Origin: Paracoccus aurantiacus
GTDB taxonomy: Bacteria > Pseudomonadota > Alphaproteobacteria > Rhodobacterales > Rhodobacteraceae
Direction: 5' to 3'
Assembly (NCBI RefSeq): GCF_007993065.1
Contig: NZ_VOPL01000001.1
Span: 1,054,001 to 1,118,000, forward strand
DNA length: 64,000 nucleotides
Part shown: piece after piece, positions 38,516 through 47,602 of the stretch
How positions within the stretch are numbered: position 1 is the stretch's first letter
Layout: every line of letters starts with the position of its first letter
Notes under the pieces: generated by a model
Database searches by the model: none
What the model saw: the letters and a program-made list of their open reading frames with translations, nothing else
What the model was told of the DNA's origin: nothing
Translations under genes and position numbers: made by a program

Positions 38516-38977
38516 ATGACGCGCGCAATCGACTATGGCGGATTGATGCATCGTGCGATGCAGGGGGTGATCGCCGATGTTCTGCAGCGCGTCGCGGATC
38601 AGGGTCTGCCGGGCGAGCATCATTTCTTCATCACCTTCGACACCCGCGAAGACGGCGTCGAGATCGCAGATTGGCTGCGCGAACGCTATCCCGACGACAT
38701 GACCATTGTTATCCAGCACTGGTACGAGGATCTTCGCGTGACCGATGACGGGTTCACGATCACGCTGAATTTTGGCAACGCGCCTGAAAAGCTGGTCATT
38801 CCGTTTAATGCGGTCAGAACGTTCGTCGATCCTTCGGTCGAATTCGGTCTTCGTTTTGAGACACAGGAATCAGACGAGGACGACGAGCTCGAAGAGGCCG
38901 AGATCGAGGAGGTCGCCGCCGACGATGCCCAGAAAGGCAGCGGCGAGGTCGTCAGCCTGGACAAGTGGCGCAAATAA
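38516..38977 (+). CDS. sspB: SspB-type ClpXP adaptor, alphaproteobacterial form
   Basis: Delivers ssrA-tagged proteins to ClpXP. The 153 residues contain the SspB fold (QGLPGEHHFFITFDTREDGV, MTIVIQHWYEDLRVTDDGF, LVIPFNAVRTFVDPSVEFGL) at about 8-115. An acidic flexible linker (DEDDELEEAEIEEV) follows, and then a C-terminal ClpX-binding peptide VVSLDKWRK. It lies 1.4 kb from the tmRNA gene that supplies its ligand, separated only by the antiporter gene on the other strand. Confidence 0.92.
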   Translation: MTRAIDYGGLMHRAMQGVIADVLQRVADQGLPGEHHFFITFDTREDGVEIADWLRERYPDDMTIVIQHWYEDLRVTDDGFTITLNFGNAPEKLVIPFNAVRTFVDPSVEFGLRFETQESDEDDELEEAEIEEVAADDAQKGSGEVVSLDKWRK

Positions 38978-39271
38978 GCGCTCCATCGCTGATCGATCAG
39001 GCGCTGCGCGCAAAGCGATTGGCGGCTGCACCCTTCTGAGCATGGAAACACGCGCGACTGCCAGCGACATGGCCGCGCGCCGACGATTTGATCTGCGCTG
39101 GCTGATGATCCGTTGGGGCAGCGGGTTGATCCGCCGTGAGATTCTACGCACCATCTCCCTTCATACCGAGAGGCGATCTGCTACCCTTACCTGACAGCAT
39201 ACAGCCGCATACCATTTGCGAATCCTCCGGCCTGACGCTAAAACCCACGCAAATTCGCGAGGGAGCCGCAT

Positions 39272-40666
39272 ATGACCAAGACCCGCACCGAAACCGACAG
39301 CTTCGGCCCGCTGGAGGTTGATGCCTCCAAATACTGGGGCGCGCAGACGCAGCGTTCGATCATGAATTTCCCCATCGGTTGGGAACGCCAGCCGGTCGCC
39401 ATCATTCGCGCGCTTGGCGCGATCAAGCTGGCGGCGGCGCGGATCAACCACAAGGAGGGCAAGCTGCCCGACGATGTGGCAAAGGCCATGGAGCAGGCCG
39501 CGACCGAAGTGTTCGAAGGCAAGTTCGACGACAATTTCCCGCTGGTCGTCTGGCAGACGGGGTCTGGCACGCAGTCCAACATGAACGCGAATGAGGTCGT
39601 GTCGAACCGCGCCATCGAAATTCTCGGCGGCGAGTTGGGTTCGAAAAAGCCGGTTCATCCGAACGATCATGTGAACATGGGCCAGTCCTCCAACGACACT
39701 TTCCCGACCGCGATGCATGTCGCCATTGGCATGATGGCCCGTGACACGCTACTGCCGGGTCTGGAAAAGCTGGCATCGGCGCTGGAAGCCAAAAGCGCCG
39801 AGTTCAAGGACATCATCAAGATCGGCCGTACCCATACGCAGGATGCGACGCCCCTGACGCTGGGTCAGGAATTCGGCGGCTACGCCCATCAGGTCCGCAT
39901 GGGGATCGAGCGGGTGAAACTGTGCCTGCCGCAGATCTATGAACTCGCGCAGGGCGGCACAGCCGTCGGCACCGGACTGAACACCAAGAAGGGCTGGGAC
40001 AGGGAAATCGCCGCCGAAATCGCGAAGATCACCGACCTGCCCTTCGTCACCGCCCCGAACAAATTCGAGGCGCTGGCGGCCCATGACGCGATGGTCTTCT
40101 TCTCGGGCGCGCTGAAAACCATCGCGGCGAGCCTCTTCAAGATCGCCAACGACCTGCGCCTGCTGGGCTCCGGCCCGCGTTCGGGTCTGGGCGAGCTGAT
40201 CCTGCCCGAGAATGAGCCGGGGTCTTCCATCATGCCCGGCAAGGTCAACCCGACCCAGGCCGAGGCGCTGACCATGGTCTGCGCCCATGTCATGGGCAAT
40301 GACGCGGCGGTCGGGATTGCCGGCTCGCAAGGCCATTTCGAACTGAACGTCTATAACCCGATGATGTCCTATAACGTGCTGCAGTCGATGCAGCTTCTGG
40401 GCGACGCCGCGGGGTCGTTCACCGATAATATGGTCGCCGGAACGCAGGCGAACACGGCCCGGATCGACAAGCTGATGAAGGAATCGCTGATGCTGGTGAC
40501 GGCGCTGGCGCCCACCATCGGCTATGACAACGCGACCAAGGTGGCGAAGACCGCCCATAAGAACGGAACGACGCTGCGCGAGGAAGCCGTCGGCATGGGT
40601 TTTGTGACCGAGGAGGAATTCGACAAGATCGTCCGGCCAGAGAAGATGATCGGCCCGGAAGATTGA
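39272..40666 (+). CDS. fumC: Fumarate hydratase class II
   Basis: Reversible hydration of fumarate to malate in the TCA cycle, oxygen-stable iron-free tetramer. The 464 residues carry the substrate-binding segments [27 protein letters not shown] and [17 protein letters not shown], and the superfamily signature [13 protein letters not shown] with the catalytic Ser. Ribosome site AGGGAG before the ATG. Monocistronic, with a strong terminator. The 294 bases before it hold no convincing gene. Confidence 0.97.
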   Translation: MTKTRTETDSFGPLEVDASKYWGAQTQRSIMNFPIGWERQPVAIIRALGAIKLAAARINHKEGKLPDDVAKAMEQAATEVFEGKFDDNFPLVVWQTGSGTQSNMNANEVVSNRAIEILGGELGSKKPVHPNDHVNMGQSSNDTFPTAMHVAIGMMARDTLLPGLEKLASALEAKSAEFKDIIKIGRTHTQDATPLTLGQEFGGYAHQVRMGIERVKLCLPQIYELAQGGTAVGTGLNTKKGWDREIAAEIAKITDLPFVTAPNKFEALAAHDAMVFFSGALKTIAASLFKIANDLRLLGSGPRSGLGELILPENEPGSSIMPGKVNPTQAEALTMVCAHVMGNDAAVGIAGSQGHFELNVYNPMMSYNVLQSMQLLGDAAGSFTDNMVAGTQANTARIDKLMKESLMLVTALAPTIGYDNATKVAKTAHKNGTTLREEAVGMGFVTEEEFDKIVRPEKMIGPED

Positions 40667-41306
40667 TCATCCCGCGGAGTCGAACAGAAGGCGCGCCGAT
40701 GAGGCGCGCCTTTTTTTATGCTACTTCGCCGCTCGAAGCCCAAGTTCGACATGAACTCCAGTGACCGTGCTGCGCAGTCTATATTACATGCCCGCCGAGC
40801 AATTACTTGACCGGGGCGAGGCAGAATTCCCCGGTACCTCTTCGCCGAAACGCCGATCTGAACCGGATCGAATGACGCGAATAGCGACCTCAGAATATAT
40901 TTCCTGCTATATGCTTTGCCAATTCGCTAGCGGGATGCCCCGATGGAGCCATTCGGTTCCCGCGAACGGGCAGTAATGCAGAGACATTAGCTGCTGCCTC
41001 ATCTGGGCGCTCATCAGCATTTTCCATCAGAAGATTGGGTTATCGGCCTTGCCAGCCTGAAATTCCTGATTGTGATCGTTGAACGCTCGACCGTGAATAA
41101 ATCGTCAAGCTACCGCGAAAATACAGACCAGGACAATCAGGCTCATATGACGGCGTACGGCGTGATTCACCAGTGAATATCACACGCACACTCATATCCT
41201 CCCACGATTAACAAATCATAGCAGTTTCTTTTGTTAACCGATTCGTGTAACGTACTAATATCACACCATTGTTTACCAAACTCCTTCTTACGAGGGTAGG
41301 ACAGTC
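40667..41306. other. 640-base AT-richer intergenic region before the acyltransferase gene
   Basis: After the fumC terminator there is no convincing gene. The base composition drops visibly below the surroundings. Several dyads lie in the second half: ATTCAC-CA-GTGAAT at 41165-41178, and TTAACAAA/TTTGTTAA at 41208-41237. They could be operator sites for the acyltransferase. A short frame at 40761-40976 has no ribosome site and is not believed. Confidence 0.5.
40688..40717 (+). terminator. Intrinsic terminator of fumC
   Basis: Stem AAGGCGCGCC / GGCGCGCCTT around a short GATGA loop with a seven-T run, about 20 bases after the stop. Confidence 0.93.
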
Positions 41307-42428
41307 ATGGCCACAAGCAGGCGTTACGGCAAAATCGGCTACATAAATGGCATGCGCGGCATCGCGATACTCATGGTCCTGGCCCATCACATACTGCAGC
41401 CATTGCAATCGCCCGTTCCGGCCTCAGATACCTCCGCGCTGACATATTTTCTGGTCCAGCCTTTTATCTATAATGGCTGGCTCGGTGTGAATATTTTCTT
41501 CGTACTCTCGGGCTTCGTCCTGTACCTGCCCTTCGCAAAGCAACAGGCAGTAAATTTTGAGCCATTCGTGTTCCTCAAGAAGCGTGCCCAAAGGCTTCTT
41601 CCTCTGTACTATGTAAATGTGTCCGTCTGCCTCGCGATGCTTTTCGGTGAGCCGATTTTCTGGGTCGCGGCAAACGCGGTTATATTTCTGTTTGCTCTGC
41701 TTCCGACGCCCGTGGTCTTTTTCCCGCCCAACAACCCGCCATTATGGTCGCTCGGGATCGAGATCTGGTTTTCCGTGCTTTTCCCGATCCTGCTCATTCT
41801 GACCCGGACCCGCGGAGTCGTCTTGGTGCTTGGTCTGCTGACAGCCGCGGCGTTTCTGTTTCACGCGCTTGCTACGGCCGCTTTTCATGAAGAAGGTAAA
41901 TACCTTAACGATGTCGCCGATACGATTCCCGGCAGGTTAGGTGATTTCTGCATCGGGATGCTCGCAGCGCATTTCTGGTTTCGTAGAAACGGCCGGGACT
42001 CGCTGCGCGGGCCGATAGGCTATGTGCTCACCCTTGCGACCGTTGCTTGCATTTACCTCGCTCTGCTGCTGTCAACGGCGCGATATGTCGGTGAGCTACC
42101 GCCTGAGGTGCAGACACTTGCCAATTTACTGCTGGCATCGGGCACGGCGATGATGATCCTTCTGCTGCAATCCGTTCCTGATCTTCATTTCATCAGGGCG
42201 GTTTTGGAAATCAGACTGCTTCAATTGATAGGGATGATGTGCTTCAGCATCTACATCTGGCATTGGCAAATCCTGCACGCCTTCAATCTGCTCCTCGGCG
42301 ATCAACTCTGGGTCAGGACGCCGGTAATCGCCGTGTATTTGGCTGTGCTTTCCATCGTATCGATCTGCAGCTATCGATTTATAGAATTCCGTCGGCAGCC
42401 AGCGCGAAAGATCTTTCTGATGTCGTGA
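41307..42428 (+). CDS. Acyltransferase 3 family membrane protein (OafA/YrhL-like)
   Basis: A 373-residue inner-membrane protein with about ten hydrophobic helices. The family active-site His lies in MVLAHHILQPLQ near residue 30, and the N-terminal INGMRGIAILMVLAHH and NIFFVLSGFVLYL segments are typical. It probably O-acetylates an exported sugar or lipid such as O-antigen, exopolysaccharide or peptidoglycan. There is no polysaccharide cluster nearby to name the substrate. Codon and base composition are less GC-biased than neighbours, which together with the AT-rich leader suggests acquisition by transfer. Confidence 0.87.
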   Translation: MATSRRYGKIGYINGMRGIAILMVLAHHILQPLQSPVPASDTSALTYFLVQPFIYNGWLGVNIFFVLSGFVLYLPFAKQQAVNFEPFVFLKKRAQRLLPLYYVNVSVCLAMLFGEPIFWVAANAVIFLFALLPTPVVFFPPNNPPLWSLGIEIWFSVLFPILLILTRTRGVVLVLGLLTAAAFLFHALATAAFHEEGKYLNDVADTIPGRLGDFCIGMLAAHFWFRRNGRDSLRGPIGYVLTLATVACIYLALLLSTARYVGELPPEVQTLANLLLASGTAMMILLLQSVPDLHFIRAVLEIRLLQLIGMMCFSIYIWHWQILHAFNLLLGDQLWVRTPVIAVYLAVLSIVSICSYRFIEFRRQPARKIFLMS

Positions 42429-42496
42429 TCGCCAAGGTCGGCCTGGCGCTGTAAGCTATGGGCACCGCCAAATTGCAAACGGCCGAACCAGTGACC

Positions 42497-42673
42497 ATGA
42501 CCCAGATCACCAACCTCAACCGCTTCCGCAAGCAGAAGGCCCGTGAGGACGCCCGCCAACAGGCGGATGCCAACGCCGCCAAGCATGGCCGCACCAAGAC
42601 ACAAAGGCTTGCCGAACAGGCCGACAAGGACCGCGCGGCAAAGCATCTCGACGGGGTGAAGCGTGACGATTGA
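42497..42673 (+). CDS. DUF4169-family small protein
   Basis: A 58-residue highly charged protein starting TQITNLNRFRKQKAREDA, the recognisable start of DUF4169, followed by a coiled, Arg/Lys/Glu/Gln-rich helix (HGRTKTQRLAEQADKDR). No catalytic residues. Start at 42497; an upstream in-frame ATG at 42458 adds a stretch without family similarity. It overlaps the next gene by 11 bases, and the two are found paired in many alphaproteobacteria as far as I know. Confidence 0.82.
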   Translation: MTQITNLNRFRKQKAREDARQQADANAAKHGRTKTQRLAEQADKDRAAKHLDGVKRDD

Positions 42674-42902
42674 CCTGCCGCCGATGGACGCGCCGGCGAA
42701 GCGCTCGGTTTCCATCGACGGGCATCGCACCTCGGTCAGTCTTGAAGACGCGTTCTGGCGGGCGCTCGAACGGATCGCCAAGACGCGCGGCACCACCCGC
42801 GCCGCGCTGATCGCTGAAATCGACCATGTGCGCCCGCCAGAGGTCGGCCTTGGCACCGCCTGTCGCCTGTTCGTGCTGGCAGAATCCACCAAGGGACGCT
42901 AA
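42663..42902 (+). CDS. Ribbon-helix-helix domain protein
   Basis: A 79-residue protein. The ribbon and first helix are seen in KRSVSIDGHRTSVSLEDAFWR, with WRALERIAKTRGTTRAALIAEI as the helical part. This fold usually binds DNA as a dimer; whether it regulates itself, DUF4169 or purB is unknown. The start is GTG at 42663, inside the DUF4169 gene. purB begins 28 bases downstream with a strong GGAGG site, so a three-gene transcript is plausible. Confidence 0.85.
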   Translation: MTIDLPPMDAPAKRSVSIDGHRTSVSLEDAFWRALERIAKTRGTTRAALIAEIDHVRPPEVGLGTACRLFVLAESTKGR

Positions 42903-42930
42903 GTCACCCCTGAAAATTCAGGAGGCCCCG

Positions 42931-44241
42931 ATGATCCCGCGCTATGCCCGCCCCGAAATGACCATCATCTGGTCACCCGAGACGAAATTCCGCATCTGGT
43001 ACGAGATCGAGGCTTACGCTTGCGACGCGCAGGCCGAACTGGGCGTGATCCCGCGCGAAAATGCCGAGGCCGTCTGGAAAGCGAAGGATGTGGAATTCGA
43101 CGTCGCCCGCATCGACGAAATCGAGGCCGTCACAAAGCATGACGTGATCGCCTTCCTGACCCACCTGGCCGAGCATATCGGAAGCGAACAGGCGCGGTTC
43201 GTCCATCAGGGCATGACCTCCTCGGATGTGCTGGACACCACGCTGAACGTCCAGCTTGTCCGCGCCGCCGACATCCTGCTGGCCGATATGGACAAGCTGC
43301 TCGACGCGCTGAAACGCCGCGCGATGGAACACAAGGACACGGTGCGCATCGGTCGCAGCCACGGCATCCATGCCGAACCCACCACGATGGGCCTGACCTT
43401 CGCACGTTTCTATGCCGAGATGGACCGGAACAAGCGCCGCCTGCAGGCCGCGCGCGAGGAAATCGCCACCGGCGCGATTTCCGGTGCCGTCGGGACTTTC
43501 GCGAATATCGACCCCTTTGTCGAAGAATATGTCTGCGAAAAGATGGGCTTGCGGCCGGAACCCATCAGCACGCAAGTGATCCCGCGCGACCGTCACGCGA
43601 TGTTCTTTTCGACGCTTGGGGTGATCGCTTCGTCGATGGAGAACATCGCCATCGAGATCCGCCACATGCAGCGCACCGAGGTGCTGGAGGCCGAGGAATT
43701 TTTCAGCCCCGGCCAGAAAGGTTCCAGCGCGATGCCGCATAAACGCAACCCGGTCCTGACCGAAAATCTGACCGGCCTCGCCCGGCTGGTGCGCATGACG
43801 GTCGTCCCGGCGATGGAAAACGTGGCGCTCTGGCATGAACGCGATATCTCGCATTCCTCCGTCGAACGCGGCATCGCGCCGGATGCGACGATCACACTGG
43901 ATTTTGCACTGAACCGGCTGGCGGGGGTGATCGACAAGCTGGTGATCTATCCCGAAAACATGCTGCGGAATATGAACAAGTTTAGAGGTCTGGTCATGTC
44001 GCAGCGCGTGCTGCTGGCCCTGACCCAGGCAGGTGTCTCGCGCGAGGACGCTTATCGGCTTGTGCAGCGCAACGCCATGAAGGTCTGGGAAGAAGGCAAG
44101 GATTTCAAGGAAGAACTGCTTGCCGATCCAGAAGTGACCGCGGCGCTTTCGCCCGCCGAGATCGAGGAGAAATTCGACCTCGGCTATCACACCAAGCATG
44201 TCGACACGATCTTCAAGCGGGTCTTCGGGCAGGCCAGCTAA
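42931..44241 (+). CDS. purB: Adenylosuccinate lyase
   Basis: Cleaves SAICAR and adenylosuccinate, releasing fumarate, in purine synthesis. The 436 residues contain the substrate-binding HQGMTSSDVLDTTLNVQL, the catalytic His region GRSHGIHAEPTTMGLTFA and the superfamily loop GSSAMPHKRNPV with the catalytic Ser. MIPRYARPEMTIIWSPE is the standard N-terminus. The ATG at 42931 follows AGGAGG; the longer reading through the RHH gene is out of its frame and is rejected. Confidence 0.97.
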   Translation: MIPRYARPEMTIIWSPETKFRIWYEIEAYACDAQAELGVIPRENAEAVWKAKDVEFDVARIDEIEAVTKHDVIAFLTHLAEHIGSEQARFVHQGMTSSDVLDTTLNVQLVRAADILLADMDKLLDALKRRAMEHKDTVRIGRSHGIHAEPTTMGLTFARFYAEMDRNKRRLQAAREEIATGAISGAVGTFANIDPFVEEYVCEKMGLRPEPISTQVIPRDRHAMFFSTLGVIASSMENIAIEIRHMQRTEVLEAEEFFSPGQKGSSAMPHKRNPVLTENLTGLARLVRMTVVPAMENVALWHERDISHSSVERGIAPDATITLDFALNRLAGVIDKLVIYPENMLRNMNKFRGLVMSQRVLLALTQAGVSREDAYRLVQRNAMKVWEEGKDFKEELLADPEVTAALSPAEIEEKFDLGYHTKHVDTIFKRVFGQAS

Positions 44242-44298
44242 CCCGGTCTTAAGCTTTCTTTGCGATGGTCATCCCTGCGAATCAAGTGGGGGCGACCG

Positions 44299-45348
44299 AT
44301 GATGCTGGAACCGATGCTGACGCCGCGCCAGAAGGCGGCGGTGATCGTGCGCCTGCTTCTCGCGAATGGGCAAAGCATCTCTCTTGAACAATTGCCCCCG
44401 AACGCTCAGGCCGCGCTTGCGCATGAAATGGCGCTGATGGGAATGGTCGACCGGGATACACGGGATCGCGTGATCGAGGAGTTCTGTGAATCGCTTGAGC
44501 AGGTCGGCCTGACATTTCCCGGCGGGATCGACGGGACGTTGGAAATGCTGGACGGCACGATCTCTCGCGATATTACGGACCGTCTGCGGCGCATGGCCGC
44601 GATGACTGGACATGCCGACCCGTGGGACCGTATCGCCGCAATGCCGGTGGCGCAGCTCTGCGAGCTTGCGTTGGGCGAAGCGACCGAGGTTGCCGCGGTC
44701 ATGTTTTCCAAGCTGCCGGTCCCCAAAGCGGCGGAGGCGTTCGGGATGATGCCACCTGAGCGCGCGCGTGCAATCGCCTACGCAATGTCGATGACAGGCG
44801 GGATCGAGCCACCGGCGCTGCGGCGTATTGGTGTCGCCCTGTTGCAAGCCGCGGAGACGCTGCCTGCCCCGGTTCTCGACGGCGGTCCGATCGAAAAGGT
44901 CGGCGCGATCCTGAACTTCACGACCTCTGGCACGCGCGACGAAGTTCTGGTTGGGCTGGATCAGGATGACGCCGACTTCGCGAATGAGGTGCGAAAGGCC
45001 ATATTCACCTGGGCCAATATCCCGAAGCGCATCGACCCCCGAGACATCCCCCGTATCGTCCGAGAGGCCGATCAGCAGGCCCTTCTGCGCGCGATTGCAG
45101 GCGCCAAGGACGCGAACCGCGCAAGTGCGGAGTTCATTCTGGGTGCGCTGTCCAGCCGCATGGCTGACGCGATCCGCGAAGATGTCGAGACGCTTGGCCG
45201 CGTCAGCCAAAATGACACCGAGGACGCGATGAGTGAGATTGTCGCCGGCATCCGCCGGATGGAAGACGCGGGCGATCTGTTCCTGATCGCGGGCGAGGTC
45301 GATGAGCCAGAGGGAGATATTGTTATCAAAACGTCTGGCGCGAACTGA
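44299..45348 (+). CDS. fliG: FliG-like flagellar motor switch protein, divergent and without flagellar neighbours
   Basis: A 349-residue protein. The C-terminal third (TRDEVLVGLDQDDADFANEV, DPRDIPRIVREADQQALLRA, SSRMADAIREDVETLG) matches FliG, including the Arg/Asp-rich torque helix region. The N-terminal and middle domains are recognisable (LTPRQKAAVIVRLLLANG) but the FliM-binding EHPQ motif of canonical FliG is not present; the equivalent helix reads LGEATEVAAVMFSKLP. No other flagellar gene is in the window. It may be a real motor part encoded apart from the main cluster, or a relic or repurposed homologue. Start at 44299; ATG at 44302 is equally possible. Confidence 0.82.
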   Translation: MMLEPMLTPRQKAAVIVRLLLANGQSISLEQLPPNAQAALAHEMALMGMVDRDTRDRVIEEFCESLEQVGLTFPGGIDGTLEMLDGTISRDITDRLRRMAAMTGHADPWDRIAAMPVAQLCELALGEATEVAAVMFSKLPVPKAAEAFGMMPPERARAIAYAMSMTGGIEPPALRRIGVALLQAAETLPAPVLDGGPIEKVGAILNFTTSGTRDEVLVGLDQDDADFANEVRKAIFTWANIPKRIDPRDIPRIVREADQQALLRAIAGAKDANRASAEFILGALSSRMADAIREDVETLGRVSQNDTEDAMSEIVAGIRRMEDAGDLFLIAGEVDEPEGDIVIKTSGAN

Positions 45349-45412
45349 CAGCTTTCGGCGCGGGGGAACGACGCAGAACCTGCGATTGGTTCGTTTCATC
45401 GCGCCCTTCGGA

Positions 45413-45946
45413 TTAAGGGGTTGGCCCTTTGACGCGCAGGGGAACGATGCGGCCAGACAACCCACCGTCACTCATGTCAAAGCTGAACGCGCCATTCGCA
45501 TAACGCAGCGACTTCAGTATCTCGTCGGCGGCTGGCTGAATTGCGGCACTTGGCGTCTCCATCACGAATGCCGGATCGGGAACAAGGATGGCGGGCCCCA
45601 GATATGCCGGTTCGCCTGATACGCTGTCCCAAGCACCGACTTTGTAGGTGAGCAAGCGTCGACCGTCAGCCAGCGGCAATTCGAGCTTTGTCAGCGTAAC
45701 GAAATACCCGACACCGGCGCGGCCCTGAAAAACTGCCTCTGCCGGGACGCCGTCGGGACGCGGAGGTGCGGCTTCGACCAGTCGCGCCGCGCGTTCGGTC
45801 CCGTGATTGAGCGCGACAAGCAACAACAGAAGCAGCGACAGAAAGCTCGCGAGGCAGACCCCGCCCACGCCAGGCCCGGACATGCCGCGCGGCGCGTCCC
45901 CAGCAGCGGTAGGCTCGCGCTTCCCGGCCGGTTCCGGCGGCGTCAT
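45413..45946 (-). CDS. Predicted single-pass membrane protein overlapping dnaB
   Basis: A 177-residue protein of unknown family. A Pro/Gly-rich cytoplasmic N-terminus is followed by one strong transmembrane helix at about residues 30-46 (ASFLSLLLLLLVALNHG) and an extracytoplasmic part with QGRAGVGYFVTLTKLELPLA and LTYKVGAWDSVSGEPAYLGP. The ATG at 45946 overlaps the dnaB stop as ATGA, so it is probably coupled to dnaB, although a link to replication is not implied by the sequence. Convergent with fliG across 64 bases. Confidence 0.72.
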   Translation of the reverse strand: MTPPEPAGKREPTAAGDAPRGMSGPGVGGVCLASFLSLLLLLLVALNHGTERAARLVEAAPPRPDGVPAEAVFQGRAGVGYFVTLTKLELPLADGRRLLTYKVGAWDSVSGEPAYLGPAILVPDPAFVMETPSAAIQPAADEILKSLRYANGAFSFDMSDGGLSGRIVPLRVKGPTP

Positions 45947-47430
45947 TCCCATTCCGATTGGCGAGCCTTTTCAAGGTTGCCAAACCGGGTGAACCGGCCT
46001 TCGAACGCCAGTTCGACCGTGCCGATCGGGCCGTGACGCTGCTTGCCGATGATAACCTCTGCCTTGCCATGCACGGCGTTCATGACCTCTTGCCATTTCG
46101 CAAGTTTGTCGAGTTCGTGATCGGCGGGCTTTTCGCGCTCGCGGTAATATTCCTCGCGGAAAACGAACATGACAATGTCGGCGTCCTGTTCGATCGAGCC
46201 GGACTCGCGCAGGTCCGAAAGTTGCGGGCGCTTGTCTTCTCTGCTTTCGACCTGACGCGAAAGCTGCGACAGGGCAATCACCGGAATGTTCAATTCCTTG
46301 GCAATAGCCTTCAGTCCCTGCGTGATCTCAGACACCTCGTTCACCCGGCTATCCTTGGCGCTTGCCGCTTTCAGAAGCTGAAGATAGTCCACGATGATGA
46401 GGTCAAGTCCATGCGTCCGTTTCAGCTTTCGTGCCCGCGCCGCAAGCTGGTTAATCGGCAAGGCTGGCGTGTCGTCGATATAAAGCGGGCAGCTTTGCAG
46501 ATCATTCGCAGCCTGCACGAAACGGCGGAATTCCTCCTCGGTCATGTCACCGGACCGGATCTGGTGACTGCCCACTTCTGACGCCTCAGAGAGAATCCGC
46601 GCGGCAAGCTGTTCGGCCGACATCTCCAGCGAGAAAAACCCGACCACCCCGCCAGCCACGGCACCGATGGTGCCATCGGATTTCTCGCCCGATTTGTAGG
46701 CCTTCGCGATGTTGAACGCGATATTCGTGGCCAGCGAGGTTTTCCCCATCGACGGCCGACCAGCAAGGATCACGAGATCTGAATTGTTCAGCCCGCCCAT
46801 TTTGCGATCGAGATCGATCAGTCCGGTCGGAATCCCCGAAAGCTGACCGTCGCGCTGAAACGCCGCAGCAGCCGCGTCCACTGCGCCCGTCACTGCCTTG
46901 AGGAAGGACTGAAAGCCGCGCTCTGCCACGCCCTGTTCGCCCAGCTTGTACAGCGTCTGTTCTGCAGCCTTGATCTGCTCCTCGGCATCGTCCTCGACCC
47001 GGACGGAAGCCGCGCGCGCCGAAATGTCCTGCCCGAGCGTAATCAGATCGCGGCGCAGCGCGAATTCACGGATCATCTGCGCATAGTCGCGCGCCGCGTA
47101 AGCAGAGATCGCGGCCGCAGCAAGCCGCGCCAGATAAGCCGGCCCGCCCAGATCCTTCAGCCCGGCATCCCCTTCCAGAAAAGCCTTCAGCGTGACAGGG
47201 CTCGCAAGAGCGTTTTTGCGGATCCGTTCGGCGGCGATTTCGTAGATGCGGGCGTGAACAGGTTCGTAGAAATGTTCCGGCTTCAGGATCTGGCTTATGC
47301 GGTCGAACACATCGTTATTCGTCAGCAGCGCGCCCAGCAGTTGCTGTTCTGCCTCGATCGAGAACGGAACGCTCTGCCCTTCCGAATCGGCCGCGGGGGC
47401 TGCTGCCTGCAATGCCCTGATCTCGTTCAT
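45943..47430 (-). CDS. dnaB: Replicative DNA helicase DnaB
   Basis: Hexameric 5'-3' helicase at the replication fork. The 495 residues begin with the helical N-terminal domain (SIEAEQQLLGALLTNNDVFDRI), then a linker, then the RecA-like motor with Walker A ILAGRPSMGKTSLA, Walker B LDLIIVDYLQLLKA, and motif H4 SREDKRPQLSDLRESGSIEQ; the arginine finger lies near VMFVFREEYY. There is no intein. The start at 47430 gives the standard N-terminus. Confidence 0.97.
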   Translation of the reverse strand: MNEIRALQAAAPAADSEGQSVPFSIEAEQQLLGALLTNNDVFDRISQILKPEHFYEPVHARIYEIAAERIRKNALASPVTLKAFLEGDAGLKDLGGPAYLARLAAAAISAYAARDYAQMIREFALRRDLITLGQDISARAASVRVEDDAEEQIKAAEQTLYKLGEQGVAERGFQSFLKAVTGAVDAAAAAFQRDGQLSGIPTGLIDLDRKMGGLNNSDLVILAGRPSMGKTSLATNIAFNIAKAYKSGEKSDGTIGAVAGGVVGFFSLEMSAEQLAARILSEASEVGSHQIRSGDMTEEEFRRFVQAANDLQSCPLYIDDTPALPINQLAARARKLKRTHGLDLIIVDYLQLLKAASAKDSRVNEVSEITQGLKAIAKELNIPVIALSQLSRQVESREDKRPQLSDLRESGSIEQDADIVMFVFREEYYREREKPADHELDKLAKWQEVMNAVHGKAEVIIGKQRHGPIGTVELAFEGRFTRFGNLEKARQSEWE

Positions 47431-47602
47431 CGCCCTGTCCGTCTTATTATTTTGAAGCTGCCTCTATGCCACAATATATGCCGAATCTGAACCGGCGTCC
47501 GCGAAAATCTGGTGGGTAAAGCTGGGGATGAGCTGTGGACAAGTTTTGCTGCGGCCCTTTCGTCCCGCAGGGAAGGCCGCAATGCAGACAAAAGTCAGTT
47601 AA

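Noticed and set aside
39042-39194. 50-residue frame METRATASDMAARRR... between sspB and fumC
   Set aside because: Arg-rich, no ribosome site, no recognisable family; it may be chance coding in GC-rich DNA.
40761-40976. 71-codon frame after fumC in the AT-rich region
   Set aside because: No ribosome site, mixed composition without domain or transmembrane pattern.
47530-47545. Near-match to a DnaA box (TGTGGACAA) upstream of dnaB
   Set aside because: Single copy with one mismatch and no AT-rich unwinding region; not enough for an origin or a regulatory call.
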